Shown here piece after piece: positions 46,475-58,471 of a stretch of 64,000 bases of DNA (the first letter of the stretch is position 1; each line of letters starts with the position of its first letter). The DNA is taken from NCBI GenBank assembly GCA_033977485.1, contig CM066984.1, positions 29,493,501-29,557,500 on the forward strand. Direction: 5' to 3'. This DNA comes from Hydrangea macrophylla (lineage: Eukaryota; Streptophyta; Magnoliopsida; Cornales; Hydrangeaceae). The position numbers and the translations under genes were made by a program. The notes under the pieces were generated by a model. The model had not been told where the DNA came from and ran no database searches. It worked only from the letters and a program-made list of their open reading frames with translations.

Positions 46475-47289
46475 CATGAACTTGCGAGGCAACGCATGTC
46501 GCAAGCGAGTGCCAAAGTTTTGAAGAGACAGGACTTTTTGGAGGCTATAGATTTAGGACAAACAGCGTTGCAAAAGATGGAAGGATGATGCTGGTCGTGC
46601 TCCGCGTGAGCTGCCTACGTATCCCAAGGGGAATCAGACCAGGACGTAGTTCAAGACACAAAGGGATAAATCATATATGCACATACACAACAATCAAGCG
46701 GATGCTATGCTATATGAGGATGATATGCAATGTGTGGATGTGATATGATCTCATACATGAGTCCTATCATGCCTAGTTTTCTGATCCTAGAATGAGCAGG
46801 TGCCAAGGGGTGTGCCACTCCGAGTGGGCTAGTGTTGTGCTAGTGTTTGTGATTGTGACGTGGTGGGTGACTCAGATAAGGGCATTGAAGTCTAGAAGAC
46901 TCCGGGTTTAGGGGCAAACTTCTGGAAGTGCGCTTTGCGAGCGAATGTAATTGGGTGTGGGGTCTCAGAGGACTATGATCGAAGACGATTTTAGGCAAAT
47001 AACCGACGGACACAGGGGCTCCGGAAATTAAGAGACTGACATAGAAGTCACGGGACGAATGTGAAATCCTGGGACGTCCTGTGATGAACATGGAGGCCCC
47101 AACGGTGTGATGAGAGCGATGGACCGACGATGTTTGCATCGAGATGACGAGTCGACAATGGACTACTGACGGTGTATAAATCTGCTGAGGATTAATCTGA
47201 ATCTGCTGGGGATGAAGCGATACTTTCTAGGATCTCTCTCCAACTGCTCCTTTTGATCGAATCTTTCGGGCCTGCCGGGGTCTCCGGGG
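46475..47289 (-). other. E4 3' region, non-coding
   Basis: I see no gene or recognisable pol motif in these 0.8 kb. The short frames on both strands lack similarity to anything I know. Confidence 0.5.
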
Positions 47290-47645
47290 ACTGGTATCTG
47301 TCTGCTTTTGTCCTCGGAGGATGAGGCAGGGTTCACGGGGAATCTCTTTTGGTGCTCAATCCAAGAGAGCCTGTCGGGGCCTCTGGGAGCTGGTATCTGT
47401 CTGCTTTTGTCCTCAGAGGATGATGCAGGGTTCACGGGGAATCTCTTTTGGTGCTCAATCCAAGAGAGCCTGTCAGGGCCTCTGGGAGCTGGTATCTGTC
47501 TGCTTTTGTCCTCGGAGGATGATGCAGGGTTCACGGGGAATCTCTTTTGGTGCTCAATCCAAGAGAGCCTGTCAGGGCCTCTGGGAGCTGGTATCTGTCT
47601 GCTTTTGTCCTCGGAGGATGATGCAGGGTTCACGAGGAATCTATT
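47290..47645. repeat. 99-bp tandem repeat in E4
   Basis: CTGCTTTTGTCCTC starts at 47302, 47401, 47500 and 47599, an exact 99-bp period over about 3.6 copies. Because 99 is 33 codons, both strands stay open in-frame and give 33-residue repeat peptides (such as NPASSSEDKSRQIPAPRGPD). These are by-products of the repeat. Confidence 0.95.
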
Positions 47646-47860
47646 TTCTTTCTTCAATAACTAAAAACCAGGATCAGTTACCAGATTTATCGGAATTCGC
47701 GACGATTGTCCTGAAACGACCGATTCGGGTCTTCGGGAGCCGAAGGATAACATACTCTACTAGGAAGAAGGAGATACGTCCGTTAAATTGGAGTGAAGGT
47801 ATCATTCTTATTTGTGACAGAGATGATTTGCGGTGGTTTGACACTTATGGAGGGTGATAA

Positions 47861-49032
47861 TCAATAGCAACTTATGAACTTATGTTGCATGAATGAAGGA
47901 GGATGACCAACAGCCACTCATGGACTTATGTTGCTAGGAGAAAGGAAGATCATCAACAGCCATTCGTGGACTTATGTTGCATGAAGAAAGAGAGATCAAT
48001 AGCCACTCATGGACTTATGTTGCTAAGAGAAAAGAAGATCATCAACAGCCATTCGTGGACTTATGTTGCATGAATGAAGGAGGATGACCAACAGCCACTC
48101 ATGGACTTATGTTGCTAGGAGAAAGAAAGATCATCAACAGCCATTCGTGGACTTATGTTGCATGAAGAAAGAGAGATCAATAGCCACTCATGGACTTATG
48201 TTGCTTGGACGAAGGAAGATCATCAACAGCCACTCACGGACTTATGTTGCATGAACGAAGAAAGATGATGGATCAACAGCCACTCATGGACTTATGTTGC
48301 TAGGAGAAATGAAGATCATCAACTGCCACTTATGTTGCATGAACGAGGAAAGATGATGAATCAACAGCCACTCATGGACTTATGTTGCTAGGAGAAATGA
48401 AGATCATCAACAGCCACTCATGGACTTATGTTGCATGAACGAAGAAAGATGATGGTCAACAGCCACTCATGGACTTATGTTGCACAGATGAAAGAAGATC
48501 ATCAACAGCCACTCATGGACTTATGTTGCATGAACGGGGAAAGATGATGAATCAACAGCCACTCATGGACTTATGTTGCTAGGAGAAATGAAGATCATCA
48601 ACAGCCACTCATGGACTTATGTTGCATGAACGAAGAAAGATGATGGTCAACAGCCACTCATGGACTTATGTTGCACAGATGAAAGAAGATCATCAACAGC
48701 CACTCATGGACTTATGTTGCATGAACGGGGAAAGATGATGAATCAACAGCCACTCATGGACTTATGTTGCTAGGAGAAATGAAGATCATCAACAGCCACT
48801 CATGGACTTATGTTGCATGAACGAAGAAAGATGATGGTCAACAGCCACTTATGGACTTATGTTGCACAGATGAAAGAAGATCATCAACAGCCACTCATGG
48901 ACTTATGTTGCATGAACGAGGAAAGATGATGAATCAACAACCACTCATGGACTTATGTTGCTAGGAGAAATGAAGATCATCAACAGCCACTCATGGACTT
49001 ATGTTGCATGAACAAAGAAAGATGATGGTCAA
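47861..49032. repeat. Higher-order array around CAACAGCCACTCATGGACTT
   Basis: About 20 copies of a 27-bp core (CAACAGCCACTCATGGACTT followed by ATGTTGC) are separated by 25-36 bp. The separators recur in a cycle (CATGAACGAAGAAAGATGAT, CACAGATGAAAGAAGATCAT, TAGGAGAAATGAAGATCAT), so the higher-order unit is about 175-180 bp. Arrays of this kind are common in the 3' region of Ogre elements. Confidence 0.9.
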
Positions 49033-49539
49033 CTTTCGACGGTTTGGAAAGGGATGAAATTTTCCCCAAGTTTGGACGCTTCTCTTGCTGACGCCTTGAC
49101 CGGTGCAGTAATGGTGTTTGGTACTCCTGCTTGTATTGGCATGCTCTTTATAACTTGATTTGAAAATTTTATTAGTCACTGTTGATTTACACATTTGAGA
49201 GTACAACAGACTCAAAAACTTGACAGACATTGACGCACGAGGACGACACATTTGACACCAAAATGAAACAAGGTCGACTTGCCAAAACTTGATGTGCTTT
49301 TGTCATACATGATGTACCATTTCTGTTTTGTGTTTACTTCTCTCCTTAACATGGCATCACTTTGATGGTGAATCTTATTTTTGAAAATTCCTCCCTACTG
49401 ATCTAATCAATTTCTTTGCTTCTCTCAAGATGTGCTTTGAATTAGTGCCTTAGCTTATGGAATGAAAGACGCTCCATTTCCATCTGTTCAAGACAATGTT
49501 TGTGACTTGAAGGCTTACCATTGGTGTATAGGGATTGGG

Positions 49540-49750
49540 TGGCAAACGAAGTTTGCCCCTGGTTTGAAGGGCATGAAGTGGGATCGGTAGGCAAACGAGG
49601 TAAATGACCGAAGTTTGCCCCTAGTTTGGAGGAAGGTTCATTGGAGGTTTTGGGCAAACGAGGTAGGTGACCGAAGTTTGCCCCTTGTGTGAAGGGTAGA
49701 TAATAAAAGTCAGGCAAACGAGGCGGGTAGCCGAAGTTTGCCCCTAGTGT
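49540..49750 (-). repeat. 60-63 bp tandem repeat carrying PPT-like motifs
   Basis: Four copies each contain GCAAACGAGG and GTTTGCCCCT. The latter lies at 49551-49560, 49613-49622, 49676-49685 and 49736-49745. On the minus strand it reads AGGGGCAAAC, the same ten bases that end the polypurine tract at 46459-46468. Confidence 0.9.
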
Positions 49751-49789
49751 GGAAGGTGATTTTCTGGCTTGAGGCATAGACCGTGACTT

Positions 49790-51277
49790 TAATCTCTCAA
49801 ATGCTCATAATTTTTGCCTAGGCACCAGTGAGGTGACCTAGCAAGCTCTTTTCTCTCTTTTGTTATTGCTCACTTTGGATTTAGCTCTAATTTTTTCCTA
49901 GGCGTCCTTTCGGATTTTCGACCTAGCGAGCCATCCTTCTTTTTTTTTTGAAAGTCTGCCTACGTACCCCCAAGTGGGGATCAGGTCCAACGTAGTTCGG
50001 GCCAAAGTCTTGAAAGAAGGGGGGGTTGATTATGATGGTGTCGACCGAACCGATGCGGTTGCCTACGTATCCTCGAGTGGGAATCAGGTCGAGCGTAGTT
50101 CAAGGCAAGGGTTGAAGGAAATTGGGTATGAGGGTTTTTTAAACCAATCATCAAAGAAGTTCAAACTTGGGTTACTTATGGTAGCTTTGAATAAAAGGAT
50201 TCAGTTTCCATCTCCCTTTCTTTTCTTTTCTTTTCTTGTCTTTTCTTTTTCTTTTTCTTTTTCTTTTGTTTTGAGGATTGATCCTTTTCACTTTCGCCTA
50301 GCCAGTCAATTTTTTTTTTTTTCATGCAATTGATTCTTGCAAGATCTTTCAATCGCAATCTTGGAATTCCGAAATGTGCATGTCATTTTTCAGCATTTAT
50401 TTGTGGTTGTTCCGTGCCTTTGGAAATATGATCTAGGCACATACGATTCTCTCATTTGTTTTATTTCTTTCATTTTCTCCATTATTTTGACTGGCTAAGG
50501 TCAGATCTTGGAAATCAATACCTTTTCAGCTCTCACTTTTGCCTAGGTGCCCTTTCGGGTTTTCAACCTAGCGAGCTTTTTTTTTTTTTTCTTTTCTTTT
50601 CTCTTTTTTTTTTTTTTTTTTTGAAAGTGGAGATGAAACTCATTGAAATGTTTGGCTACCATCAAGGACCAAGTCTGCGCAGGTTCGCATGGCTATCAAT
50701 TGGGTTGGGCCCAAGGCTTTGAAATGGTAGAAATGGTGGAAAGGGTGTTGGGCAAGCCCCAAGTCAGTTCCAAGCATGTCTTTTCAAGATTGAGGCAAGA
50801 GAATCTTTAAATTCTTAAAGTAAGGCTATTCAATTCTCGGCTCTTCATCGGTGTCAGCGCAAAATTGACTTTGACCTTTCAGGATTTTTTGTTTGAGTAA
50901 AAAAAAATATTTTTTTTTAGCACGGTAATATCCATGGTAATTTGAAAAGTGACACTTCAGTTCAGCGATTCATGCATCTATGACTAGGTACATTAGATTA
51001 GGCAAAATGAGACTTCATTCCATCACTAGAGAAGGTTACAGACTCATAACAACTTGATGACAGACGGACTCGACCACAAGACTAAACTTGAAATAGACAA
51101 AACACACAACAGACTCGACTGGACTTGACCCGGTCTCAAATGGAATGTCACAGTGACTCGCTTATTCTTTTTTTTTTTTTTTTAAAAGAGCATCCTCATT
51201 TGTTTTGATAGCAAAAGTCCCAAACACCATCGCTTCACCGGCACAGGTTCAACATTCATGGTCCTCAGCGAAGGGGA
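49790..51277 (-). other. E4 interior between gag and the arrays, no pol
   Basis: Several related blocks of 'CCTAGGC..C...TTTCGG.TTTTC' and 'ACCTAGCGAGC' recur (49815-49935, 50545-50580), with long T and CTTTT runs (49940, 50215-50275, 50575-50622). I find no protease, RT or integrase motif on either strand. Confidence 0.6.
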
Positions 51278-52582
51278 TCATTGAAATGGATAGGTCATGG
51301 GTTGGTCCAGACCGAGGTAGTGAATTGGATTGGGGTGCGGCGCATCATCTAAGAGATCCTGAATTGAGTGACGGAGCCTCTTACAGTTGTCAGTCTCATG
51401 GCCTTGGTCTTGGTGGTAATCACAATACTTGGATTCATTGTACCCATGAGGTGGGTGATTAGGAGGCTTACTAGGCTCCAAAGGTACAAGGTGGCCCTTT
51501 TGAACAAGGTGATTGAGAGCGGAGGATAAGCTCATGTCAAGTGGTGTGAAGACTCTTTGGTTTCCTTTCTTGTGCCTCTTACTGCAATCATTTTGGCTTG
51601 ATGATGGGCTTAAGGCATTGACATCTAGGCTCTCTTGATCTTCACCAAAGGTATGGGGTCTCTTCTCCTTTTTCAGTGACCCAGCTCCATTGATCTTGCC
51701 TTCACAGATAGCATCCTCGATTCTAGTCCCAACCTCAAACAACTCTTCAAATGTTGAGATGGATTGGTAGAATAGTTTTTCATGGTATACCGGTTGCAGG
51801 TTCTTGACCAGCATATGTACTTGCTCTTTCTCAGCAGGCCTGTGGATCATTTGGGCTACTTTATTCCTCCATCTGCTCAAGAATGCAGCGAAGGACTCAT
51901 TGAAATTCTGCCTGGTAGTTTCCAGATCTCGAATGGTGACATCAAGCTCTTGGTTGTAGGAGTAATGATCAATGAAAGTTCTAGCAACATCTTCCCAAAC
52001 TCGGGTCTTGGAAGTTTCAAGGGTTAGGAACCAGGATAGTGCGGCTTTCTGGAGGGTTTGAGGGAACAGCATAGCTATGTGCTCATGGGTGCAGCCCATT
52101 GACTGGAAAATGCTCATACAAAACTTCACGTGGCTTTTCGGATTTCCAGTTCCATTAAAACGGTCGATTTCAGGCATCTTGAAGTTCTCGGGTAGCCTCA
52201 CCTTGTTGGGCTCAAACAATCCTTCCAGATCTAACATGTAATCGTCGACTCCCTTACTCTTCCTTAGTATGTTTTCAAGCTTGTCGACCTTGTCCATTTT
52301 CTCTTGGAGCTTTTTCTCATATACAGGCGGCGGGACCTCTTGAAACTGTTCTTCTTCCCCATTGTTCTCGGGAGGCGGTCCAAATCTAGGCGGTGGTGGT
52401 GGCATGAACCCTTGTGGTGGTGGGAACCCAGGTGGGTACTGTGGTTGCTGTTGTCGGAACTCTTCCATAAATTTCAGAACTTGAGTCAGCCGATCTGACT
52501 GTTGATTTATTAATTCAGTGACCTTGGCTTCCAAAGTTTCCTGATTCATGTTGAATTTTTTCGGCGGACTGATTCTAACCAA
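51278..52582 (-). CDS. gag: E4 gag polyprotein, intact
   Basis: The 434-codon frame has no interruption. The second Met (52549, MNQETLEAKVTELINQQSDR) is a likely start, because the first 11 residues are atypical. A Pro/Gln-rich linker (FPPPQGFMPPPPPRFGPPP) leads to a coiled coil (YEKKLQEKMDKVDKLENILR), then the retrotransposon gag core (RFNGTGNPKSHVKFCMSIF; WFLTLETSKTRVWEDVARTF; FAAFLSRWRNKVAQM). It ends with the knuckle-like YCDYHQDQGHETDNCKRLRH. These are features of Ogre-type gag, which forms the cytoplasmic virus-like particle. It stops before any protease, so this element would need enzymes from a partner. Confidence 0.88.
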   Translation of the reverse strand: MVRISPPKKFNMNQETLEAKVTELINQQSDRLTQVLKFMEEFRQQQPQYPPGFPPPQGFMPPPPPRFGPPPENNGEEEQFQEVPPPVYEKKLQEKMDKVDKLENILRKSKGVDDYMLDLEGLFEPNKVRLPENFKMPEIDRFNGTGNPKSHVKFCMSIFQSMGCTHEHIAMLFPQTLQKAALSWFLTLETSKTRVWEDVARTFIDHYSYNQELDVTIRDLETTRQNFNESFAAFLSRWRNKVAQMIHRPAEKEQVHMLVKNLQPVYHEKLFYQSISTFEELFEVGTRIEDAICEGKINGAGSLKKEKRPHTFGEDQESLDVNALSPSSSQNDCSKRHKKGNQRVFTPLDMSLSSALNHLVQKGHLVPLEPSKPPNHPPHGYNESKYCDYHQDQGHETDNCKRLRHSIQDLLDDAPHPNPIHYLGLDQPMTYPFQ

Positions 52583-54023
52583 ATGACTGTTCGAACTTCT
52601 GACCCAGGATGGGGATCTCAGTGGCTGATTTTGGGAATCTATAATGACCTATAGATTCGAGAAGAGTGTATCAGATTCTGATAGTGATGACTTTAGATAG
52701 ACAATGACAGTGATGTTAAGGAAGATGGACCGGCTTATGTACAGACTGACTGAGATAGTGTGCGCAGACTGATAAGAATGGTGCATGCACATGAGACAAG
52801 CATGAGGATGCAAGCCCTAATCTATATGATGCCCCTACTTCTAACAGATAGAAGTTAAACAAATAAGGTCCTAGCCATACAGAGTGTGCTAACCTTACTT
52901 TCCAGTATGATCACCAAGGGATAACAGGGATTTTCGGGATACTTTGGGAATTTCGGATAGAGTTTCTGGGAGAAACATGGGTTTGGAAGATTCGGAGAAA
53001 TTTTTAGAAGTCATTTGAGTTTCTAGGAGAAATAAGGATTTCTGGTTAATTTGGACTGAGCTTCTAGGAGAAACTGGTTTTTGGGTATTTCTGAGAAATA
53101 TGGATAGAGTTTCCAGGGGAAACAAGTATATCTGGGCATTTCTGGGTGATTTGGGCAGAGATGTTGGATTTTTGGAGAATCTGGGAGATTTGGGCAGAGT
53201 TTCTGGAAAAATTGGATAATATGGTTATATCTGGGATATCTGGACAGAGTTTCTAGGAGAAACTGGATAATATGGTTATATCTGGGATATCTGGACAGAG
53301 TTTCTAGGAGAAACTGGACGATATGGTTATATCTGGGATATCTGGACAGAGTTTCTAGGAGAAACTGGACAATATGGTTATATCTGGGATATCTGGACAG
53401 AGTTTCTGGGAGAAACAGGTTATGATGGTGATCATACTGTCTAGCTAGTTTTCATACTCCTATGTCCTAGGACCAACAAACAAGGTTTGCGGTGTATATC
53501 TTTGTGAACATGGAGCAGACGTCCTTACCATGGTGCCTAGGCAGGTCACTCAATGTGGTCACATGTAAGTGATTGCCTTGGGGATCATAAGAAATAAGTT
53601 CTGCCTCATGCCACATAAGCGTCTACACCGCGCAGGTAATCCCGTCAGGGCATACAACAGTTATATCACATTGTCCTATCTGAAAAGATAAACGAACAGT
53701 CCTATGAAAGGTTCTACAGGAATCTATATGCAAAGGCTGGGTTTAGTCAAAGAGGGTCCGTTGACGAGAGTTCCAATATACCGTCAGGGAGACAGTACGG
53801 AGGTTTTTTACTCTTTTTGATATACCTTGGAAGGTACAGTATCAACGGTGACTTGTGCCCTGGCACAGCAAGACCTGAACAATGTCAGCGCCGCGTTTCA
53901 GACACAGTCAGAGGAGGGGAAATGCAAGAGTACAATGCGGTGAACCAGACATAGTAAAAAGATGATTTTAAGGATGCTTCTTATGAGTCAAACCTCTGTA
54001 TTATTTTGTTTTGAAAATAAATA
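52583..54023 (-). other. E4 leader region
   Basis: This is the stretch between the primer site and gag. Autonomous Ogre elements often have an extra ORF here; none is visible. The part at 52930-53160 is a degenerate form of the repeat below. The remainder (53430-54020) is unremarkable. Confidence 0.55.
53160..53425. repeat. 51-bp tandem repeat in E4 leader
   Basis: TGGACAGAG recurs at 53241, 53292, 53343 and 53394, a 51-bp period. The unit contains GAGTTTCTAGGAGAAACTGG and ATATGGTTATATCTGGGATA. Confidence 0.95.
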
Positions 54024-54041
54024 TCCCCAGCAGAGTCGCCA
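54024..54041 (-). other. E4 primer binding site (tRNA-Arg type)
   Basis: The minus strand reads TGGCGACTCTGCTGGGGA three bases after the LTR. This is the site used by Ogre-like elements. A partial copy (TGGCGACTCTGT) occurs inside the LTR about 100 bases away. Confidence 0.8.
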
Positions 54042-54044
54042 GAT

Positions 54045-57000
54045 TGTGGATACCGGGAATCGGACCACTTCTCTCTTGTTTGAGATTGTTTTGAAATTGA
54101 TTTGAATCAAGGAAAGAAAATAGGTCTGTTGAAAACAGATACAGAGTCGCCACTTGGTCTTTAAGGAACCAAGAAACCTAATTTGACTCACCCAAATGGA
54201 TAAAGGGCACCGGCCCTTCATAACCAAAGAACTTGGTTCGGGGTTTTGGTACGAGAGAGGAAGGAGCCTTTGTCGCGACTAAAACACCCTCAACTCGCCC
54301 CGTCTTTCGACGGGCCTCAATTAGCATCCAAATAATCATCTTATACTATGTATGGTTCGGCAATTAATACTATGATAGTATATTACATCACATAAGAAAC
54401 TTGAAATGGAAGATCTAAAGATAAGATATCATTCATAAGATCTAAGTCAAATATCATACAATGTAAAGTGAAAGATCACACAAACAAACTTAGGAAAAAT
54501 AGTCTAATCATGTATCAAATAATCAAGACTTCCTAATCTAAAGGGGGACATGAATTGTTCTTGAAACAAATAGTCAAAGAAAACAAGGATGCTTAGCAAG
54601 CTAGGATGATGCATGTTAATCTTTGAGAATAGAAGATCTCTCAATCCCCGGGACGGATGAGAAAGGATGATTAGATCAAGGGGAAGCATGAACGTGTGAT
54701 CGTGATCATTCCTTATAATCTTCTTAGATTAAGAGTTACAAAAACCCCAAATCTTGCATGAATGCAATGTATATATCTAAAATGTGCAAAGGTTGTAGTG
54801 TGTTTTGTGTACATGGATTTCTAGAATGACTTAGAAGTCTAAAATGTGTATGAATGAATGAATTAAATTAACATGGGATGTGTACAAATGTAGTATGAAC
54901 TACTTCCTAAGATATGAACTAATTTGGAATGCATATAAGCATCAAATCAAAGAATGAAAGTTGAAATGTACTTGCTGTGAATAGTGGACAGAACAGTAGC
55001 ATGATCTTTTGGGATTTGAAAAGAGGGGTTAGGAATGTTTTCAATGCATGATTTTTTATGGAGATGTTCCTTATTGTGTCTAGAACACAACCCAAAAGGC
55101 CAATCTTGAATAGCTATCACAGATTGAGAGAAATTATATAAACAATAGAGGTCACTCAGAAACAGAGTTCGTACTGTCGACTGAAATGTTAGAAAATCTT
55201 AGAAAATGAAAAAGAATGACCTAGAGGCCCATTTTATACAGAAAGTTTCCTAAGACATTGAATTTTAAGGGAAAAATAAGTTAGGACCACCCCGTTTGGA
55301 AACGTTTTCTGGAAAAGAGGTCGTAAGTTGACCTAGCTGCTGTGACAGCAAAAACAGAATGTTTGGAAGGAATGTTGGGACCCAAATGGACCATTTTCAA
55401 GTACTTCCAAGTCAAGCCAAAAATCATGGGTGTTCTCCAATGAGTTAGGAAGATTTTCCAAGTGGCCTTGTATCCATATGTTGAGTATTGAGTTCTATAA
55501 AAATCTTTGAACTCAACTCACTCACTGTTTTGACTCATTGTTTTGAAGATTTTGGAGAAAACAAAGTTTTATTTCTTGAAACCAAATGAGAGGGATTGAG
55601 AGGGGTTTTGAAATATATGTTTTGAAAACATGTTTTCAACACTCAATAAGGATCATAGCCACTTAGAATACCTACATCAAACTCATCATTTAAGAACCTC
55701 CAAGATTGTTGGAGAGATTTATTTATTTTTGGACATAACTTCTATACATTCCAAGAATACTTTGGAAGTATTGAGGTTATGATCATCATCTATCAAACAT
55801 GTTTTTGAGGTCAAGAGCTACTATCCATAAGGATTCACTCACCCCAAACTTCATGTCATCACTTAGATGATGATGAACTAGTAAGTAAATAAAGAAAAGA
55901 AAAAGAAATGAGATAAGGAGAGATGAACATATATATAATCAAAGCAAGTAAATAGCAATCAATAGATGATAATCAATGTGATTTTGGACTTGTAGCTTGG
56001 TGTTTCACTCATAGATTTTGACATTTGGACATGGAAGTAGCTTCCTATCTCATGAATGCTCAAGAATGAGGGTTGGAGTGGACTTTGAATGTGAAGTATA
56101 TAGAAAGATGATGGAAGAAAACAAGAATAAAGCTCACTTTCTTATGGAAAATCAATGGGAGAAGCTCCCTTTCTCTCTTCTAAACCTATCTCTATCTCTC
56201 TTCTTCTCTACAAGTTTTCAAGCTTTGCACTTGGCCCCCCCAAAATGAAGAGCAATGGGGGGTTTAAATAGGCCAATTTGGGGTGGTTTTGGGGTTTTAG
56301 AAGTACTCCCATTGGTCCCAAACAACTGTGAACATAAAACTATGTCGTTTTGGCTTTCAATTAATCAAATTGGACCCCCAAAAAAATTACAAAAATGGAC
56401 TCTGCGAGGTTTGAGTGCCGCGGAGGCACTGGGCCAGTGCCGCGGCGGCAGTGGGCCAGTGCCGCGGCGGCACTGCTCCTCAGAAGCCCAGAAAATTATG
56501 TTTAGGCCCCCAGAGGTTCTGGTATTCGCGAAAAGGCCCTATTTCGTCCGAAATTCACAGAAAATGCATACGAACTCCAAATTGAGGTTGTGATATACCG
56601 TTGGAAAGGTAATGGAGTCTACTTTACATAAAAAATAGGTTGGGGATAGGTCACTTTGAAAAGTTTTGCGGTATTCGCGATAAATGCTGATTTGATCGCC
56701 TTTTTCGCCTTCGGAAATTCAAAATAAATTCGTTTTAAATCCAGGAATTATGTGCGATATACCGTTGGAAAGCTATTGACCTCTAGTATCCATGAAAAAT
56801 ATTTGAAAATTGTTTCAGTGCCCCGATTCCAAAGTCAAATCTTGGTCAAACTGGTCAAACCTGGGATTCCCGGGAAGTTCTGGGAACCTCTGGGAGCTCC
56901 CAGGAGCTGATGTTTTCGCTCGATTTTCTTTTGGAACTTGTTTTAATACTTTTCTCATGATTTAAAATGATTCTGGTGAATTCGGACGATTTCGGTCAAA

Positions 57001-57360
57001 CTTGGTCAAACTTGGTCAAACCTGGTCAAACCTTGGTCAAACCTAGTCAAACCTTGGTCAAACCGGTCAACGGGGACTTTCCGGGAACTTCTGGGACTTC
57101 CGGGGGTCTCTGGGAGCTGACGATTTCTTCCGGTTTTATTTAAAAACTTATTTTATCACTTTTCTTACGACGTAGTATGTTTTCAGAACTTTGGGACCAA
57201 ATCTGGGAGTTTTCGGGCTTTCAGGGGCATTTTGGTCATTCTGAGCATTCTGAGAGATAGAGCTGACTTCCGAGAGTCCTTTTGAGTCTTTTACGATCAT
57301 TGTGAACCACCAAGCTATGGGTCTCCTAAATCTGATAGCCGACAAAATGGGGTGTCTACA
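54045..57360 (-). repeat. E4 5' LTR
   Basis: It is nearly identical to 43165-46458. It is 22 bp longer because the GCCGCGGCGGCA unit is present three times (56416-56480). Confidence 0.95.
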
Positions 57361-57365
57361 ATGTC

Positions 57366-58453
57366 CCCCTCGAAAATCAAAAAAGAAATCCTCTCAACAA
57401 AATCTTCAGGCAAGATATGATGCTGGTGATCCCACCGTAGGATTACTTGGAGAACCTTCTGGAAAATTTGATTTTTATATGCTTTACTCAAAAAAGTCAC
57501 AAAAACTAACCCAGCCCAAAATCAAAACCTTTTCCCTATGTAAACCCCCTCTTTTATCTTCCAACATACCCCCAGATTCTTCTTCTCCTATTCCTTGTTA
57601 CATGTTCACCTCCTCATCCGCAACCTTTGACGCATATTTCCCTCCTCTCCAGTTCACTACACCAGATGATCAAGTCAAACATGAACATAAAATCCCTGCT
57701 CCTACTATCATTAATCCAGATGGAACAAAGAAACCAATCTCTGCTGCTGAAGCAACTCTCAATTGGCAATCTGCCAATGCTCTTGCACAGAATCGTTGCC
57801 TTCAACAAATTGTTCAAACTCAAGCTACTCTGGATCATAAAATGACATCACTTGAAAGCTTAACAAATGATCTTCAACAACGGATAAAGGGCCTACATCA
57901 TGAGCTTCTACACATGGCCCAGTCGACTAGTATTTACTCTTCGGCTTTTGTTCTAAAAGAGGCTGAAATGAAGCATTTGAAAAATTAGTTAATCTCTTTA
58001 CAAGCCCAGAACCAGCCCCATTCATCATACAAAGATCAATACCCCTATTCCTTTGACCCCCAACTCTCTATACCTGGATATCCATATTCTCCCCCCATTC
58101 TACACCACCAACAACCCTTACCATACTCTCCTGCATCTGCCGCTACAAGTGGAATGTTCAACACAGCTGCCTTCCTTCCTCGAGATCCCAAGCCAGTCCG
58201 TCCAAAAAGGAAACCACCAGCACCATCCGACCAAGCGGTACAACCCTACCCCCACTTTGCTTCCTCTTCCTCACCTATAACTCCAGCCACCACCATGATC
58301 ATTGAAAACCCTCCTATTCCCATACCCCCCAATCCATTCACCACTCTTCTTTAAACCATAGCCACAGACACCCCTTCTGATGAAGAAACATGGTCATTAT
58401 CTGCCACAGAACAGGACATGCTTCATCATTATATTTCAGATCTCTAGCAGGAA
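57366..58453 (+). pseudogene. Caulimovirid polyprotein, linker and coiled-coil region
   Basis: The frame continues downstream of E4 with a basic start (KSKKKSSQQ), a Pro/Ser-rich stretch and a coiled coil at 57750-57985 (NALAQNRCLQQIVQTQATLD). It stops at 57986-57988. A Pro-rich stretch follows in further frames to a stop at 58447. The region joins movement protein and capsid in this virus group. Confidence 0.65.
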
Positions 58454-58471
58454 ATTCAAACAGAGTTTCAT

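Larger units (their letters stand above)
43165..57360 (-). mobile_element. E4: Ogre-like gypsy element, non-autonomous, recent
   Basis: LTRs of 3294 bp (43165-46458) and 3316 bp (54045-57360) are flanked by ATGTC (43160-43164 and 57361-57365). The minus-strand order is 5' LTR, tRNA-Arg-type primer site, repeat-rich leader, intact gag, then 4.8 kb without pol but with tandem repeats, polypurine tract and 3' LTR. The very long LTRs, the primer site TGGCGACTCTGCTGGGGA and the gag place it with Ogre/Tat elements. By eye the LTRs differ at only about a dozen positions plus one 22-bp repeat unit, so it is the youngest large insertion here. Confidence 0.92.

Noticed and set aside
47163..47857. Repeat proteins of 118-178 residues on both strands
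   Set aside because: The 99-bp period keeps both strands open; there is no promoter and no similarity to known proteins.
47861..49032. Regular 27-bp repeats with 25-36 bp spacers, resembling a CRISPR array
   Set aside because: The spacers themselves repeat in a cycle, there are no cas genes, and the array lies inside a plant LTR retrotransposon.
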